NCBI RefSeq assembly: GCF_003651185.1
Contig: NZ_RCDC01000004.1
Location: forward strand, 661,868-725,867
Direction: 5' to 3'
Source of the DNA: Stenotrophomonas rhizophila
GTDB taxonomy: Bacteria > Pseudomonadota > Gammaproteobacteria > Xanthomonadales > Xanthomonadaceae
Length of the DNA stretch: 64,000 nucleotides
A model generated the notes under the pieces. It searched no databases and had not been told where the DNA came from. It saw only the letters and a program-made list of their open reading frames with translations. Shown here piece by piece: positions 7,988 to 16,899 of the stretch. The position numbers and the translations under genes are program-made. Position 1 is the first letter of the stretch, and each line of letters starts with the position of its first letter.

Positions 7988-10317
7988 ACGCCAGCCACGG
8001 CCACAGCAAGGTCTCCCGTGCGGACGACGGCCCTTCCACCGACCCGGTCTGCGGCATGACCGTCGACCCGGCCGCCACGGCCCACCATGCCCGCCATGAC
8101 GGCAGCGACTACCACTTCTGCAGCGATGGCTGCCGGCGAAAGTTCATCGCCGACCCCCAGCGCTATCTGGAACCGGCATCACACATCGGCGACCCGGCCC
8201 CCACCGGCACGCTGTACACCTGCCCCATGCACCCGGAGATCGTGCAGGAAGGCCCCGGCACCTGCCCGCTGTGCGGCATGGCGCTGGAGCCGAAGATGCC
8301 CAGCCTGGATGAGGGCGAGAATCCCGAGTTGATCGACTTCCGTCGCCGCTTCTGGTGGAGCCTGCCGCTGAGTGTGGCGACGATGGCCCTGGCGATGCTG
8401 GCGATGACACCCGTGCTGCACGGCCTCGCGCCCGATCTGAGGGTGTGGATCGAGCTGGCCCTGGCGACGCCGGTGGTGCTCTGGGCCGGTTGGCCGTTCC
8501 TGCAGCGCTGGGCGCAGTCGATCGGCAACCGCAGCCCGAACATGTGGACCCTGATCGGGACGGGCGTACTGGCGGCCTACGGCTACAGCGTGGTAGCCAC
8601 CGTCGCGCCCGGTCTGTTTCCGCCGTCGTTCCAGCAGCATGGACATGTCGGCGTCTACTTCGAGGCGGCGGCGATGATCATCTCGCTCACGCTGCTCGGC
8701 CAGTTGATGGAGCTGCGCGCACGGGCGAAGACCTCTGCCGCGATCAAGGCGCTGCTCGGCCTGGCACCGAAGACCGCGCGCGTGCTGCGCGGGGATGGCC
8801 GCGAGGAAGACGTCGACATTACCGCGCTGCAGCCCGGCGACCGCGTGCGCGTGCGCCCCGGTGAGAAGGTGCCCGTGGATGGCACGGTCGTCGAAGGCCG
8901 CTCCTCCATCGATGAATCGATGCTCACCGGTGAGCCGGTGCCGGTGGCCAAGGCCGTGGGCGACACGGTGATCGGCGCGACACTCAACGGCACTGGCAGC
9001 CTGGTCGTGCGCGCCGATCGCCTTGGCGATGACAGCATGCTGGCGCAGATCGTGCAGCTGGTGGCGCAGGCGCAGCGCTCACGTGCCCCCATGCAGCGCA
9101 TGGCCGACACCGTCGCGTACTGGTTCGTACTGGTGGTGTTGTCGGTGGCGGTGCTGACGTTCTTCGGCTGGGGGCTGTTCGGTCCGGCGCCCTCATGGAC
9201 ACATGCGGTACTGAGCGCGGTCGCGGTGCTGATCATCGCCTGCCCGTGCGCATTGGGGTTGGCCACACCGATGACGATCATGGTCGCCACCGGTCGCGCC
9301 GCGCAGCACGGCGTGCTGTTCCGCGATGCCGAGGCGATCGAGGCACTGCGCCAGATCGACACGCTGGTGGTCGACAAGACCGGTACGTTGACCGAGGGCA
9401 AGCCAGCATTCCGCGACGTGCGGGCGGTGGCGCCCTTCGCTGCCGCCCAGATCCTGCAGTGGGCGGCCAGCCTGGACCAAGGCAGCGAGCATCCGTTGGC
9501 GGCTGCGATCGTGGCCGAAGCGCACGCGCGCAGGATGCCGCTGGCCAGCGTGGACGATTTCGATTCCCTGACCGGCATGGGTGTGCACGGCGTGGTGGAC
9601 GGCAGGCGGCTGCTGCTTGGCAATACCGCGTTGATGGACGAACACGGTGTCGCACTGGAGGCGCTGCGCGAAGATGCCGAGCGCTTGCGCAGCACCGCCG
9701 CCAGCGTGATGTACCTCGCCGTCGATGGCCAGCTTGGGGGCGTGCTCGCGGTGGCTGACCCGATCAAGGCCTCCACCGCCGAAGCCATCGTGCAGCTGCA
9801 CCGCGATGGCCTGCGCATCGTCATGGCCACCGGCGACGGCGCGGCCACCGCGAAGGCCGTCGCGCGGGAACTCGGCCTGGATGACGTCCACGGTGAGATG
9901 CGCCCCGCCGACAAGGCCGCCTTGATCCGTTCGCTGCAGGCACAGGGCCGCAAGGTGGCGATGGCCGGCGACGGCATCAACGACGCGCCGGCGTTGGCAA
10001 GTGCGGACGTTGGTATCGCGATGGGCAACGGCACCGATGTGGCGATGTCGAGCGCACAGGTCACGCTGGTCAAAGGCGATCTGCGCGGCATCCTGCGTGC
10101 GCGCCAGCTGTCCACCGCGAGCGTGCGCAACATGCGGCAGAACCTGGGCTTTGCGTTTCTCTACAACGGCCTCGGCATTCCCGTGGCGGCCGGCGTGCTG
10201 TATCCGCTGGGCATCGTGATGTCGCCGATGTTGGCGGCGGTGGCGATGAGCCTGAGTTCGGTCTCGGTGATCAGCAATGCACTACGGCTTCGCCATCAAC
10301 GACTGCCCGGCGAGTGA
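7984..10317 (+). CDS. copA: Copper/silver-translocating P1B-type ATPase with YHS and heavy-metal-binding domains
   Basis: 777 residues. The order is a His-rich start, a YHS domain (about 20-63, DPVCGMTV and FCSDGC), a heavy-metal-binding domain (about 78-104, YTCPMHPEI and [10 protein letters not shown]), then transmembrane helices and the P-type core. The core has the actuator TGEP, the metal site CPC at 420-422, the phosphorylation motif DKTGT with Asp464, SEHPLAAAI and [10 protein letters not shown]. It exports Cu(I) or Ag(I) across the inner membrane. The start overlaps cueR by four bases. CopF or SilP-like naming would be equally reasonable. Confidence 0.9.
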   Translation: MNASHGHSKVSRADDGPSTDPVCGMTVDPAATAHHARHDGSDYHFCSDGCRRKFIADPQRYLEPASHIGDPAPTGTLYTCPMHPEIVQEGPGTCPLCGMALEPKMPSLDEGENPELIDFRRRFWWSLPLSVATMALAMLAMTPVLHGLAPDLRVWIELALATPVVLWAGWPFLQRWAQSIGNRSPNMWTLIGTGVLAAYGYSVVATVAPGLFPPSFQQHGHVGVYFEAAAMIISLTLLGQLMELRARAKTSAAIKALLGLAPKTARVLRGDGREEDVDITALQPGDRVRVRPGEKVPVDGTVVEGRSSIDESMLTGEPVPVAKAVGDTVIGATLNGTGSLVVRADRLGDDSMLAQIVQLVAQAQRSRAPMQRMADTVAYWFVLVVLSVAVLTFFGWGLFGPAPSWTHAVLSAVAVLIIACPCALGLATPMTIMVATGRAAQHGVLFRDAEAIEALRQIDTLVVDKTGTLTEGKPAFRDVRAVAPFAAAQILQWAASLDQGSEHPLAAAIVAEAHARRMPLASVDDFDSLTGMGVHGVVDGRRLLLGNTALMDEHGVALEALREDAERLRSTAASVMYLAVDGQLGGVLAVADPIKASTAEAIVQLHRDGLRIVMATGDGAATAKAVARELGLDDVHGEMRPADKAALIRSLQAQGRKVAMAGDGINDAPALASADVGIAMGNGTDVAMSSAQVTLVKGDLRGILRARQLSTASVRNMRQNLGFAFLYNGLGIPVAAGVLYPLGIVMSPMLAAVAMSLSSVSVISNALRLRHQRLPGE

Positions 10318-10353
10318 CAACGGATTGCATGACGATATTTCTTCACTTTTTTC

Positions 10354-10382
10354 TTGCCAATCGAAAACGTCGTCGCTATGAT
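10354..10382 (+). promoter_or_regulatory. Promoter of the first tRNA-Ala/Glu pair
   Basis: TTGCCA (10354-10359) and TATGAT (10377-10382) are separated by 17 bp, 17 bases upstream of the tRNA. Confidence 0.65.
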
Positions 10383-10399
10383 TTCGCTCCTCACGACGT

Positions 10400-10475
10400 G
10401 GGGCCATAGCTCAGCTGGGAGAGCGCCTGCATGGCATGCAGGAGGTCGGCGGTTCGATCCCGCCTGGCTCCACCA
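10400..10475 (+). tRNA. tRNA-Ala(GGC), copy 1
   Basis: A 76-base cloverleaf with encoded CCA. The anticodon loop ATGGCAT between CCTGC and GCAGG gives GGC. It is co-transcribed with the following tRNA-Glu. Confidence 0.97.
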
Positions 10476-10528
10476 ATCCGATCATTAGGCCGATCAGATT
10501 GCAGTGACAAAATTTGAAGTTTTCGTGC

Positions 10529-10604
10529 GTCCCCATCGTCTAGAGGCCTAGGACATCACCCTTTCACGGTGGCGACCGGGGTTCGAATCCCCGTGGGGAC
10601 GCCA
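10529..10604 (+). tRNA. tRNA-Glu(TTC), copy 1
   Basis: 76 bases with encoded CCA and the canonical GTCCCC...GGGGAC acceptor stem. The anticodon is TTC in CCTTTCACGG. Confidence 0.97.
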
Positions 10605-10617
10605 GTTTCAAACAAAC

Positions 10618-10643
10618 AGCCCTGACTTCGGTCGGGGCTTTTT
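10618..10643 (+). terminator. Terminator after tRNA pair 1
   Basis: AGCCCTGAC pairs with GTCGGGGCT around a TTCG loop, followed by TTTTT. Confidence 0.85.
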
Positions 10644-10782
10644 GTTTCTCACGCATCGATCAACACTCGGCATTGGCCGCCTGTTATATCGCGTGCGTGT
10701 TGATGCGCTCGCCCACGCAGACGTCGGCCTCTGCAGATGGATGCCTGCGTGCATTCTTTCTTCGGTATTTCAGAAAAAAGAC

Positions 10783-10811
10783 TTGGCGAATGCTTCACGG
10801 CCGCGTAGAAT
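10783..10811 (+). promoter_or_regulatory. Promoter of the second tRNA pair
   Basis: TTGGCG (10783-10788) and TAGAAT (10806-10811) with a 17-bp spacer, just upstream of tRNA-Ala copy 2. Confidence 0.6.
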
Positions 10812-10828
10812 TCCGCCTCCAGCATCGT

Positions 10829-10904
10829 GGGGCCATAGCTCAGCTGGGAGAGCGCCTGCATGGCATGCAGGAGGTCGGCGGTTCGATCCCGCCTGGCTCC
10901 ACCA
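10829..10904 (+). tRNA. tRNA-Ala(GGC), copy 2
   Basis: Identical in sequence to copy 1. Confidence 0.97.
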
Positions 10905-10955
10905 CTCCGGACCTTAGGCCGTTCGGGTGTGCTGAACAATTTGATGAGTTTATGC

Positions 10956-11031
10956 GTCCCCATCGTCTAGAGGCCTAGGACATCACCCTTTCACGGTGGC
11001 GACCGGGGTTCGAATCCCCGTGGGGACGCCA
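10956..11031 (+). tRNA. tRNA-Glu(TTC), copy 2
   Basis: Identical in sequence to copy 1. The intervening spacer differs from the other pairs. Confidence 0.97.
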
Positions 11032-11050
11032 CTCATCAGAAGAACACCGA

Positions 11051-11073
11051 GGCCCGGCATGCCGGGTCTTTTT
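11051..11073 (+). terminator. Terminator after tRNA pair 2
   Basis: GCCCGGCA/TGCCGGGT hairpin followed by a T-run. Confidence 0.8.
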
Positions 11074-11115
11074 GTTCACCGCCTACTGCGGTTGCGATGC
11101 GGATGCCCGAAAGGC

Positions 11116-11144
11116 TTCCACAAACGTGAACAGGCAGATACACT
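11116..11144 (+). promoter_or_regulatory. Promoter of the third tRNA pair
   Basis: TTCCAC (11116-11121) and TACACT (11139-11144) with a 17-bp spacer. Confidence 0.5.
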
Positions 11145-11165
11145 AGGCGGCTCGCGGTACAACGT

Positions 11166-11241
11166 GGGGCCATAGCTCAGCTGGGAGAGCGCCTGCATGG
11201 CATGCAGGAGGTCGGCGGTTCGATCCCGCCTGGCTCCACCA
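11166..11241 (+). tRNA. tRNA-Ala(GGC), copy 3
   Basis: Identical in sequence to copy 1. It starts the duplicated 236-bp block. Confidence 0.97.
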
Positions 11242-11290
11242 CTTCTCCGGACACAGGCCGTCCGATAGAAGCCAAAATTCGGTTTAACGC

Positions 11291-11366
11291 GTCCCCATCG
11301 TCTAGAGGCCTAGGACATCACCCTTTCACGGTGGCGACCGGGGTTCGAATCCCCGTGGGGACGCCA
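11291..11366 (+). tRNA. tRNA-Glu(TTC), copy 3
   Basis: Identical in sequence to copy 1. Confidence 0.97.
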
Positions 11367-11379
11367 GCTTCAAACAGAC

Positions 11380-11405
11380 AGCCCTGACCTCGGTCGGGGC
11401 TTTTT
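11380..11405 (+). terminator. Terminator after tRNA pair 3
   Basis: AGCCCTGACC hairpin with GGTCGGGGCT followed by TTTTT. Confidence 0.85.
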
Positions 11406-11470
11406 GTTTGACGAGCCCCTTCCCATTCGGCAAGACCGCCGCTATGATAGGCGGCTCGCAGCACAACTGT

Positions 11471-11546
11471 GGGGCCATAGCTCAGCTGGGAGAGCGCCTG
11501 CATGGCATGCAGGAGGTCGGCGGTTCGATCCCGCCTGGCTCCACCA
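11471..11546 (+). tRNA. tRNA-Ala(GGC), copy 4
   Basis: Identical in sequence to copy 1. A TATGAT -10-like element lies at 11443-11448. Confidence 0.97.
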
Positions 11547-11595
11547 CTTCTCCGGACACAGGCCGTCCGATAGAAGCCAAAATTCGGTTTAACGC

Positions 11596-11671
11596 GTCCC
11601 CATCGTCTAGAGGCCTAGGACATCACCCTTTCACGGTGGCGACCGGGGTTCGAATCCCCGTGGGGACGCCA
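11596..11671 (+). tRNA. tRNA-Glu(TTC), copy 4
   Basis: Identical in sequence to copy 1. Confidence 0.97.
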
Positions 11672-11684
11672 GCTTCAAACAGAC

Positions 11685-11714
11685 AGCCCTGACCTCGGTC
11701 GGGGCTGTTTGTTT
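11685..11714 (+). terminator. Terminator after tRNA pair 4
   Basis: The same stem as after pair 3, but the T-run is interrupted (CTGTTTGTTT). The convergent acetyltransferase gene ends seven bases further on. Confidence 0.7.
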
Positions 11715-11720
11715 ATGGGC

Positions 11721-12137
11721 CTACGCCACCACCTTCGCCATGCCCACCGAGCGCGGCGCGGTCACGCTGAAACCGAACTGCGCATACAGCCGGTGCGCCT
11801 GGCCATCGGCGATCAGGCTCACATAGGCACCTTGGGCATTGGCGTGCAGCCAGGCATCGAGCTCGGCCATCACCGCCTTGCCCAGGCCCTGACCCTGGCG
11901 GTCCGGGACCACGGCGATATCCACCACCTGCAGGAAGCAGCCGCCGTCGCCGATGAGCCGCCCCATCGCCAGCAACCGGTCGCCCTCGCGCAGGCTCACA
12001 CCGAAGACCGTGTTGGGCAGGCCACGCGCCGCCGCATCGGCCGTTTTCGGACTCAGGCCGGCCAGCACCCGCAGCGCGCGGTATTCCTCCACGCTCGGCG
12101 CCAGGGGAATGCAATGAACACCAGCAGGCAGCAACAT
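11721..12137 (-). CDS. GNAT family N-acetyltransferase
   Basis: 138 residues, a single GNAT domain. The acetyl-CoA site signature is visible as VVPDRQGQGLGKAVM (about residues 76-90), followed by the C-terminal YAQFGF motif. The acyl acceptor is unknown. It is convergent with the tRNA cluster and divergent from the SRAP gene. Homologues of this size are often annotated simply as GNAT acetyltransferases. Confidence 0.85.
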   Translation of the reverse strand: MLLPAGVHCIPLAPSVEEYRALRVLAGLSPKTADAAARGLPNTVFGVSLREGDRLLAMGRLIGDGGCFLQVVDIAVVPDRQGQGLGKAVMAELDAWLHANAQGAYVSLIADGQAHRLYAQFGFSVTAPRSVGMAKVVA

Positions 12138-12242
12138 GAGACCGGTCCGGCAATGAATGGACGCTCAGCATGCCCGAACGTATTCGCAGCATGTGCGACC
12201 CACCGGCCTATCCTGTCCCCCTGCCCACCCTGTTATGCCGCC

Positions 12243-13199
12243 ATGTGCTATTCCGCCCAGATCCGCGCCGATTACACCAAGCTGGTCCGTGAGTACGGCG
12301 CCATGCTGTCCCTGGACGAGTTCGCCCAGCTGTATGCCCATGACGCCGGCAAGCAACGCCCGAAAACCCCCAAGGCGATGGACGATGGCTTCGCCGGCGC
12401 GCGCACCGCGCAGGGCCAGCAGATCGTGGCGCGGATACAGCAATGGCATGCCGAGGAGATGCAGGCGCTGGATGAGGAGGTGCGCCTGCAGAGCGCCCGG
12501 CTGAAGGCGGCCGAAGAACACCTGGCCGACCGTCCCACGCAGAAGGCGCGCAATGAACTGCGCGTGGCTGGCAATCGGATTGAACGTGCGCAGACGCGCC
12601 TGTCCGATCTGCAGCGTGCCGGCCTGGTACCGCGCGACAGCCGCATTTTCCCCGGCGTCTACGCGCCGGTGATCGTGTCCGAGCAGGGCCAGCGCGTGAT
12701 CAAGCCGATGCGCTACCAATGCCGGCTGCCGGACAAGCCCGCGCGCAACGACGTGCTGTATCCGGGCACCTACAACGCGCGCCGCGACAGCCTGGAGGCG
12801 TACTGGAAATCCGCGTTCGGCCACCAGCATGGCGTGGTGGTGGTGCAATCGTTCTACGAGCACGTGCCGCGGCATGCACTGGAGCAGCGCCCGCTCTCAC
12901 CCGGCGAGAAAGCCGAGAACGTGGTGCTGGAATTCAGCCCGCAGCCACCGCGCGATCTGTTGATCGCCTGCCTGTGGTCGGCGTGGGAAGGACCGGAAGG
13001 CCGCCTGCTGTCGTTTGCCGCGATCACCGACGCGCCACCGGCCGATGTGGCACGCACCGGCCACGACCGTTGCATCGTGCCGATCCGGCGCGAACATCTG
13101 GATGCCTGGTTGAACCCGGACCCCCGCGACCTCGCTGCGCTGTACCGGATCCTGGACGATCGCGAGCCGGTAACACTGGCGCACGCCGAAGCGGCGTGA
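12243..13199 (+). CDS. SRAP (YedK/HMCES) family abasic-site protein
   Basis: 318 residues. The protein starts MCYS, so Cys2 becomes the N-terminal nucleophile after Met removal, as in YedK/HMCES, which crosslinks to abasic sites in single-stranded DNA. Other family residues are visible: the Asn of TYNARRDS, the Glu of QSFYEHVP and the His of GHDRCIVPI. A coiled-coil insertion of about 80 residues near the N-terminus makes it longer than E. coli YedK. The function is inferred from the family; no SOS box was recognised upstream. Confidence 0.85.
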   Translation: MCYSAQIRADYTKLVREYGAMLSLDEFAQLYAHDAGKQRPKTPKAMDDGFAGARTAQGQQIVARIQQWHAEEMQALDEEVRLQSARLKAAEEHLADRPTQKARNELRVAGNRIERAQTRLSDLQRAGLVPRDSRIFPGVYAPVIVSEQGQRVIKPMRYQCRLPDKPARNDVLYPGTYNARRDSLEAYWKSAFGHQHGVVVVQSFYEHVPRHALEQRPLSPGEKAENVVLEFSPQPPRDLLIACLWSAWEGPEGRLLSFAAITDAPPADVARTGHDRCIVPIRREHLDAWLNPDPRDLAALYRILDDREPVTLAHAEAA

Positions 13200-13206
13200 A
13201 CGCTGC

Positions 13207-13587
13207 TCAGCCGGCGACCGAATCGCCTATCCGTGCCCGCCCCAGCGCGGCATTCAACTCGGCCGTCAGGTAGGGCTTGGTCAGGATGATGCCTGCCCGG
13301 AAGGCCTCGGGCAGATGCTCGGTCGCCATGCCGGTGGCCAGCACGAAGGGAATCTGGCGCGCGGCCAACGCCGCAGCAACCGCTTCACTGGTTTCATTGT
13401 TGGCCAGGCGGTAATCCAGCAGCACCACGTGTGGCTGGGTCTCGCCGAGCAGCCGCAGCGCCTCGGATACCGACGCCGCCAGCCCCACCACCACCGCGCC
13501 GGACTGCACCAACTGCATCTGCAGCAGGGCGGCACTCATTTCGTCGTTCTCCACCACCAGCACCCGAAGATCCTGCAGCGCGCTCAT
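13207..13587 (-). CDS. Stand-alone response-regulator receiver domain
   Basis: 126 residues, a single CheY-like receiver: acidic VVENDEM, phosphoacceptor Asp in VVLLDYRL, Thr in VLATGM and Lys in TKPYL. There is no output domain. No cognate kinase is adjacent in this window. Confidence 0.85.
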   Translation of the reverse strand: MSALQDLRVLVVENDEMSAALLQMQLVQSGAVVVGLAASVSEALRLLGETQPHVVLLDYRLANNETSEAVAAALAARQIPFVLATGMATEHLPEAFRAGIILTKPYLTAELNAALGRARIGDSVAG

Positions 13588-13669
13588 GACGACTCCCTGT
13601 ATGGTTCAGCGCGATGAGTATAGCGTCCTGCGTAGGTGAAACCCTGACAGGAACTTAAGCATTCAGGTC

Positions 13670-13698
13670 TGCACAAATGCCGACATCTTGTATACACT
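13670..13698 (+). promoter_or_regulatory. Promoter of tRNA-Leu
   Basis: TGCACA (13670-13675) and TACACT (13693-13698) with a 17-bp spacer, 13 bases before the tRNA. Confidence 0.55.
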
Positions 13699-13711
13699 AC
13701 GCGGCCAGCCA

Positions 13712-13798
13712 GCCGAAGTGGCGGAATCGGTAGACGCAGCGGACTCAAAATCCGCCGCCCTTAAAAGCGTGTGGGTTCGAGTCCCACCTTCGGCACCA
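13712..13798 (+). tRNA. tRNA-Leu(CAA), prophage integration site
   Basis: 87 bases with a long variable arm and encoded CCA. The anticodon loop CTCAAAA gives CAA. The 3' 59 bases are the attL core, so the gene is kept intact with its 3' end supplied by the phage. Confidence 0.97.
13740..13798 (+). repeat. attL core (59 bp)
   Basis: Identical to 55540-55598. It starts at the anticodon stem and runs through the encoded CCA. Confidence 0.95.
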
Positions 13799-13829
13799 AT
13801 GGTTTGCGGGGTTTTCGAGCGGTGGTTTT

Positions 13830-13859
13830 CGCTCCGCAATAAACGAACCGCTCCGCAAT
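13830..13859. promoter_or_regulatory. Putative integrase arm-type sites, left end
   Basis: CGCTCCGCAAT occurs twice (13830-13840 and 13849-13859) just inside attL. The same word recurs just inside attR at 55427-55437 and inverted at 55490-55499. Confidence 0.5.
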
Positions 13860-13865
13860 TCGATC

Positions 13866-13894
13866 AGGCCTCGCTCACGCGGGGCCTTTTCTTT
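13866..13894 (+). terminator. Phage-supplied terminator after tRNA-Leu
   Basis: AGGCCTCGC pairs with GCGGGGCCT, followed by TTTTCTTT. It replaces the host terminator displaced to 55611-55643. Confidence 0.75.
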
Positions 13895-13900
13895 GGGCGC

Positions 13901-14083
13901 TCAGCTCCCCTTCTCCCACCACTTCGAGCGCCCCCTGCCCGAGCGCCTGGCTGACTCTTTCAGCGACGCGGCCAGCTTTTCCTCGGGCGTGCGGGTGTCA
14001 TGAAGCAGCAGGTGGGAATAGCCCGGCGCCATCTTGGTGGGGTCCGGGCGGTCTTCGGGTTCGGGGGTGTCTGGGGCGTCCAT
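13901..14083 (-). CDS. Small hypothetical prophage protein
   Basis: 60 residues, highly charged, with no recognised domain and ending RGRSKWWEKGS. It is the last leftward gene before attL. The product is unknown. Retained because it is collinear with the operon. Confidence 0.45.
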   Translation of the reverse strand: MDAPDTPEPEDRPDPTKMAPGYSHLLLHDTRTPEEKLAASLKESARRSGRGRSKWWEKGS

Positions 14084-14132
14084 GCCATGACTCTATCCCC
14101 CAGCCGTCTCAGTGGATGTGACGCAAATCTCG

Positions 14133-14861
14133 TCAGGGCCGGTCGCGGGCGGTCCACATAGCTGCAACCTCGGCGGCCGAGATCGCTTTGTTGAAGAGCA
14201 TGGCGCTGTTCACGTTGCCCATCAGATAGTCATTGCCGGATCGCGCACCAATCCACCCAAAGGTGGCCGCAATCGGCGTCAACGTCACAGCCGTCGTGGA
14301 TTGGGCAACCACTGAGCCGTTCACATACAGCTTCAGCCGACCATCTGCCGCTGCCAGAGAGGGGTCGTATACGAACCCGACCATGGCGGGCTGGCCAACC
14401 GTGAACACTGCCGGGGCGGTCACCGTGAAAACCGAAGGCATGATCCCAACGAATTCCAATGCAGACCCGTTGTGGCGCAGCTGCCAACGACGGGCACCGG
14501 ACTCATCGGCGGAGATCAGCATCTTGATGCCAGTAGCGTCTACCAGGTTGACGGACAGGAACCCAGACTGCCCCACGTCAGCCGTGATGCGCAGGCCTGG
14601 CGTCCGGATCTGGGTGCTGCCGCGCAATGCCGCCGACCTCGGCCTGGCCGCGAACACGCCGGCTCCATTCGCGGCGCTTCCTTCATACGTCCCGTTTCGC
14701 GCGTTCCCTGACGCGTCCGGAGCAGCAGCTCCACTTGCTGGGGTGGTTTCCTCCAACTTCCAGTACGCCCATGGGGAGAGTGCCACTACCGTCTGATCGA
14801 AGGTCAGGGACGGGGCAGGCGCATCTGCCATCTGAACCGCCAGGGCCGCGATGATGCTCAC
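14133..14861 (-). CDS. LamG/concanavalin-like appendage protein
   Basis: 242 residues from a GTG that overlaps the previous stop (GTGA). It resembles a LamG-type jelly roll: SPWAYWKLEE and ASGNARNGTYEG at the start, LKLYVNGSVV in the middle and WIGARSGNDYLMGNVNSAMLFNKAIS at the end. Such domains on phage tails usually bind surface glycans, so it is a candidate distal receptor-binding or decoration protein. It is the last of four consecutive appendage genes. Confidence 0.65.
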   Translation of the reverse strand: MSIIAALAVQMADAPAPSLTFDQTVVALSPWAYWKLEETTPASGAAAPDASGNARNGTYEGSAANGAGVFAARPRSAALRGSTQIRTPGLRITADVGQSGFLSVNLVDATGIKMLISADESGARRWQLRHNGSALEFVGIMPSVFTVTAPAVFTVGQPAMVGFVYDPSLAAADGRLKLYVNGSVVAQSTTAVTLTPIAATFGWIGARSGNDYLMGNVNSAMLFNKAISAAEVAAMWTARDRP

Positions 14862-15322
14862 GCTGCGACCCCCTTCATGCTGTAGGCCCAGCGCGCTCCC
14901 TGGTCATGGCTGGTGACGATCAGCTGGGTGTAGGCGTTCGCCGCGGCCTGAACCGCCGTGTCGCTGCCGGTGATCGCCTTGAAGCTGCTGGGCAGCGCAA
15001 CTGTCCGCGCACCAGTCGCGTCCTGCCGAATGCGGATCGACAGTGCTGCACCGATGCCTGATGCAGGGAGATTGGAGAACGTGATGCTGGTGACGTTGGC
15101 GGTCAGCGACAATGTGAAGTAGTCGCCCAGCGCACAGTCGATGTTGACCACGCCCGATGCGATGGCAAGGGCCGTGACAGCGCGGCGATCGCTGCCGCCC
15201 CCTCCAGCAAGCGCAGCGATCTGCCCCGCAGTTGCTTTCTTGTCGACGCCTGCCTGGACGATTTGGAGCAGATCAGCACTACCGACAGTTGTTGCGGCGG
15301 GGAAATCAGCGTACTTGGCCAT
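14858..15322 (-). CDS. Putative tail appendage protein
   Basis: 154 residues. The N-terminal region (TTVGSADLLQIVQAGVDKKATAGQIA) resembles the capsid-proximal segment of many phage tail fibres, and the C-terminal half is beta-rich. Its stop overlaps the LamG gene start. The role is inferred from position and this motif. Confidence 0.55.
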   Translation of the reverse strand: MAKYADFPAATTVGSADLLQIVQAGVDKKATAGQIAALAGGGGSDRRAVTALAIASGVVNIDCALGDYFTLSLTANVTSITFSNLPASGIGAALSIRIRQDATGARTVALPSSFKAITGSDTAVQAAANAYTQLIVTSHDQGARWAYSMKGVAA

Positions 15323-15328
15323 GGTGTA

Positions 15329-16072
15329 TCACCTATCGAAGTCGTAGCCGACCAGCGCGATCGACGCCGAGCCAGTCAGCAGGCCCAAGATCGGGCCGAT
15401 GAGGGGGAGAGAGGCGTTCAGCAAGACGGTGAACTGCCGGTTGGCGTCGAGCGTGATGTCGAGAACCGGCGAGGAGCCAGGCACTGCCGCGTACTGGAAG
15501 TTGGTGGCCGATGGCGCGCCCACGTCGGACCGGGAGGTGTAGAGGGTGAAGTTCGTAGGATTCAGCACCTGGACGATGGCCCGATTGGCCGTCACCGGCA
15601 GCACTGCGGACAGGTCAATCGTCTGGGCCGTGGTGGCCACCAGCCCCGAGAGCAGCATGATCGGCACGCTGCCCGCGGCCGTCGCTGCGTCCAGCATCAC
15701 CCGGTTCCCCATCTCGGACGGCCGGGTGTGCTTGCCGGGGCGCAGCACGGAGCTGGCGTTGGTCCGGCCGCTGATCAGGTAGCGCCGCGTCGGATCGCCA
15801 GTCTTGCACCGAGCGGTGCCAAGGTACGGAGCATCTGGGCCGATCGTGGAAGCCTCCAGCCCCATCAGGCCGCCGCCCATGTCGTAGGCATACAGGTGAT
15901 AGAACGTGTTGGCTGTCGGGCTGCTCAGCGTCACAGAGGCGGTGCCATCGCTCAGCACACGGCCAGTCCCAGGCACGTAGCACATGCCGGGGGAAACGCT
16001 GACCGTCAGGCCGTTGAGGCCCACCGACGCCTGCAGGCCGCGGATGATCGAGATCGAGGGGTCGAGGGCCAT
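15329..16072 (-). CDS. Putative tail appendage/baseplate-like protein
   Basis: 247 residues, beta-rich. The first 60 residues contain GLTVSVSPGMCYVPGTGRVL, a segment seen in tail-associated proteins that begin an appendage. No catalytic motif was recognised. The start overlaps the preceding stop by one base (TGATG), indicating coupled translation. Confidence 0.5.
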   Translation of the reverse strand: MALDPSISIIRGLQASVGLNGLTVSVSPGMCYVPGTGRVLSDGTASVTLSSPTANTFYHLYAYDMGGGLMGLEASTIGPDAPYLGTARCKTGDPTRRYLISGRTNASSVLRPGKHTRPSEMGNRVMLDAATAAGSVPIMLLSGLVATTAQTIDLSAVLPVTANRAIVQVLNPTNFTLYTSRSDVGAPSATNFQYAAVPGSSPVLDITLDANRQFTVLLNASLPLIGPILGLLTGSASIALVGYDFDR

Positions 16073-16899
16073 CAGTTCGCGATGCTCCGGTCAGAGAAGC
16101 GGCGCCATTTCGTGCCGCTGGCCACGGTCGAGTCGTACCAGCAAGGCTCGCGCCCGCCGGCCAGGTCGGTGATCGCCACCATCTGGAAGTCGGCCACGCC
16201 AGTGAGCGCGTTGGCCACGACCAGCGTCATCGGCGGCAAGGCGTTGAGCGTGGACAGCGACCACACGCCCGATGCGTCCCGCTGGAGGAAGCCAGTGCCC
16301 GGGCCGGTGAGGTACTCGTAGGGTATGGATGGCGTGTTCTGGCGAAGCGGCCTTCCCTGCTGGTCGGTCAGCGCCTCCCCGGCCTGACTGAAGAGCTGGG
16401 GGTATAGAAAGGCCGTTGAGTCTGTCGAAATGATCGGGCGCTGCGGGTCGGACGAGTCTACCTCCACGCCCTCGCCTTCGATGATCTGCTGAACGGCACT
16501 GTCGGCCAGCGCCAGCGACTCAAGCGCTTCCGTGCTCAGGCCGACCGCCGGATTACCCGTGGCACCGTCGCCATTGGTGACCTGGACGCCGGTCCCCTGC
16601 TGAATCGTCCGAGTGTGGAACTCGCCGTCATCCGATCGAGTCACGAACCCCATGCCGATCAGCGCCGCCAGATTCTTGATATTGGTCGGCACCTCGCGGA
16701 TCAGCTTCCACACAGTGGCGCCAATGGAGGAGCTGCCGCCAGATAACCCTCCAGCAGGGTTTATCACCTGCGCCGCGGTCAGCAGTTGCCCGTCGGGCCC
16801 GTACAGGTTCCTTCCCACCTGCGCGCCATTGGTCGCCTCAGTGTCGACCGTGGCGAAATTGCGCGGGTTCTGGTGGAGCGGGACGCGGACCTTGGGCAT
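16072..16899 (-). CDS. Putative tail fibre protein
   Basis: 275 residues. The N-terminus includes QVGRNLYGPDGQLLTAAQV, followed by a helical stretch, and then a beta-rich shaft with GTGVQVTNGDGATGNPAVGL, typical of trimeric phage fibres. It starts by TAATG overlap with the Rz1 stop and begins the appendage cluster. It contains no copy of the retroelement variable repeat. Confidence 0.6.
   Translation of the reverse strand: MPKVRVPLHQNPRNFATVDTEATNGAQVGRNLYGPDGQLLTAAQVINPAGGLSGGSSSIGATVWKLIREVPTNIKNLAALIGMGFVTRSDDGEFHTRTIQQGTGVQVTNGDGATGNPAVGLSTEALESLALADSAVQQIIEGEGVEVDSSDPQRPIISTDSTAFLYPQLFSQAGEALTDQQGRPLRQNTPSIPYEYLTGPGTGFLQRDASGVWSLSTLNALPPMTLVVANALTGVADFQMVAITDLAGGREPCWYDSTVASGTKWRRFSDRSIAN

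Larger units (their letters stand above)
11166..11706 (+). repeat. Tandem duplication containing tRNA pairs 3 and 4
   Basis: 11166-11401 and 11471-11706 appear identical through both tRNAs, the spacer between them and the terminator stem, with a period of 305 bases. Pairs 1 and 2 share only the tRNAs, so this is a more recent duplication event. Confidence 0.9.

Noticed and set aside
10400..11671. Repeated segments considered as a CRISPR array
   Set aside because: The repeats are tRNA genes of 76 bases with CCA ends. No CRISPR-like short repeats or cas genes were seen in the window.
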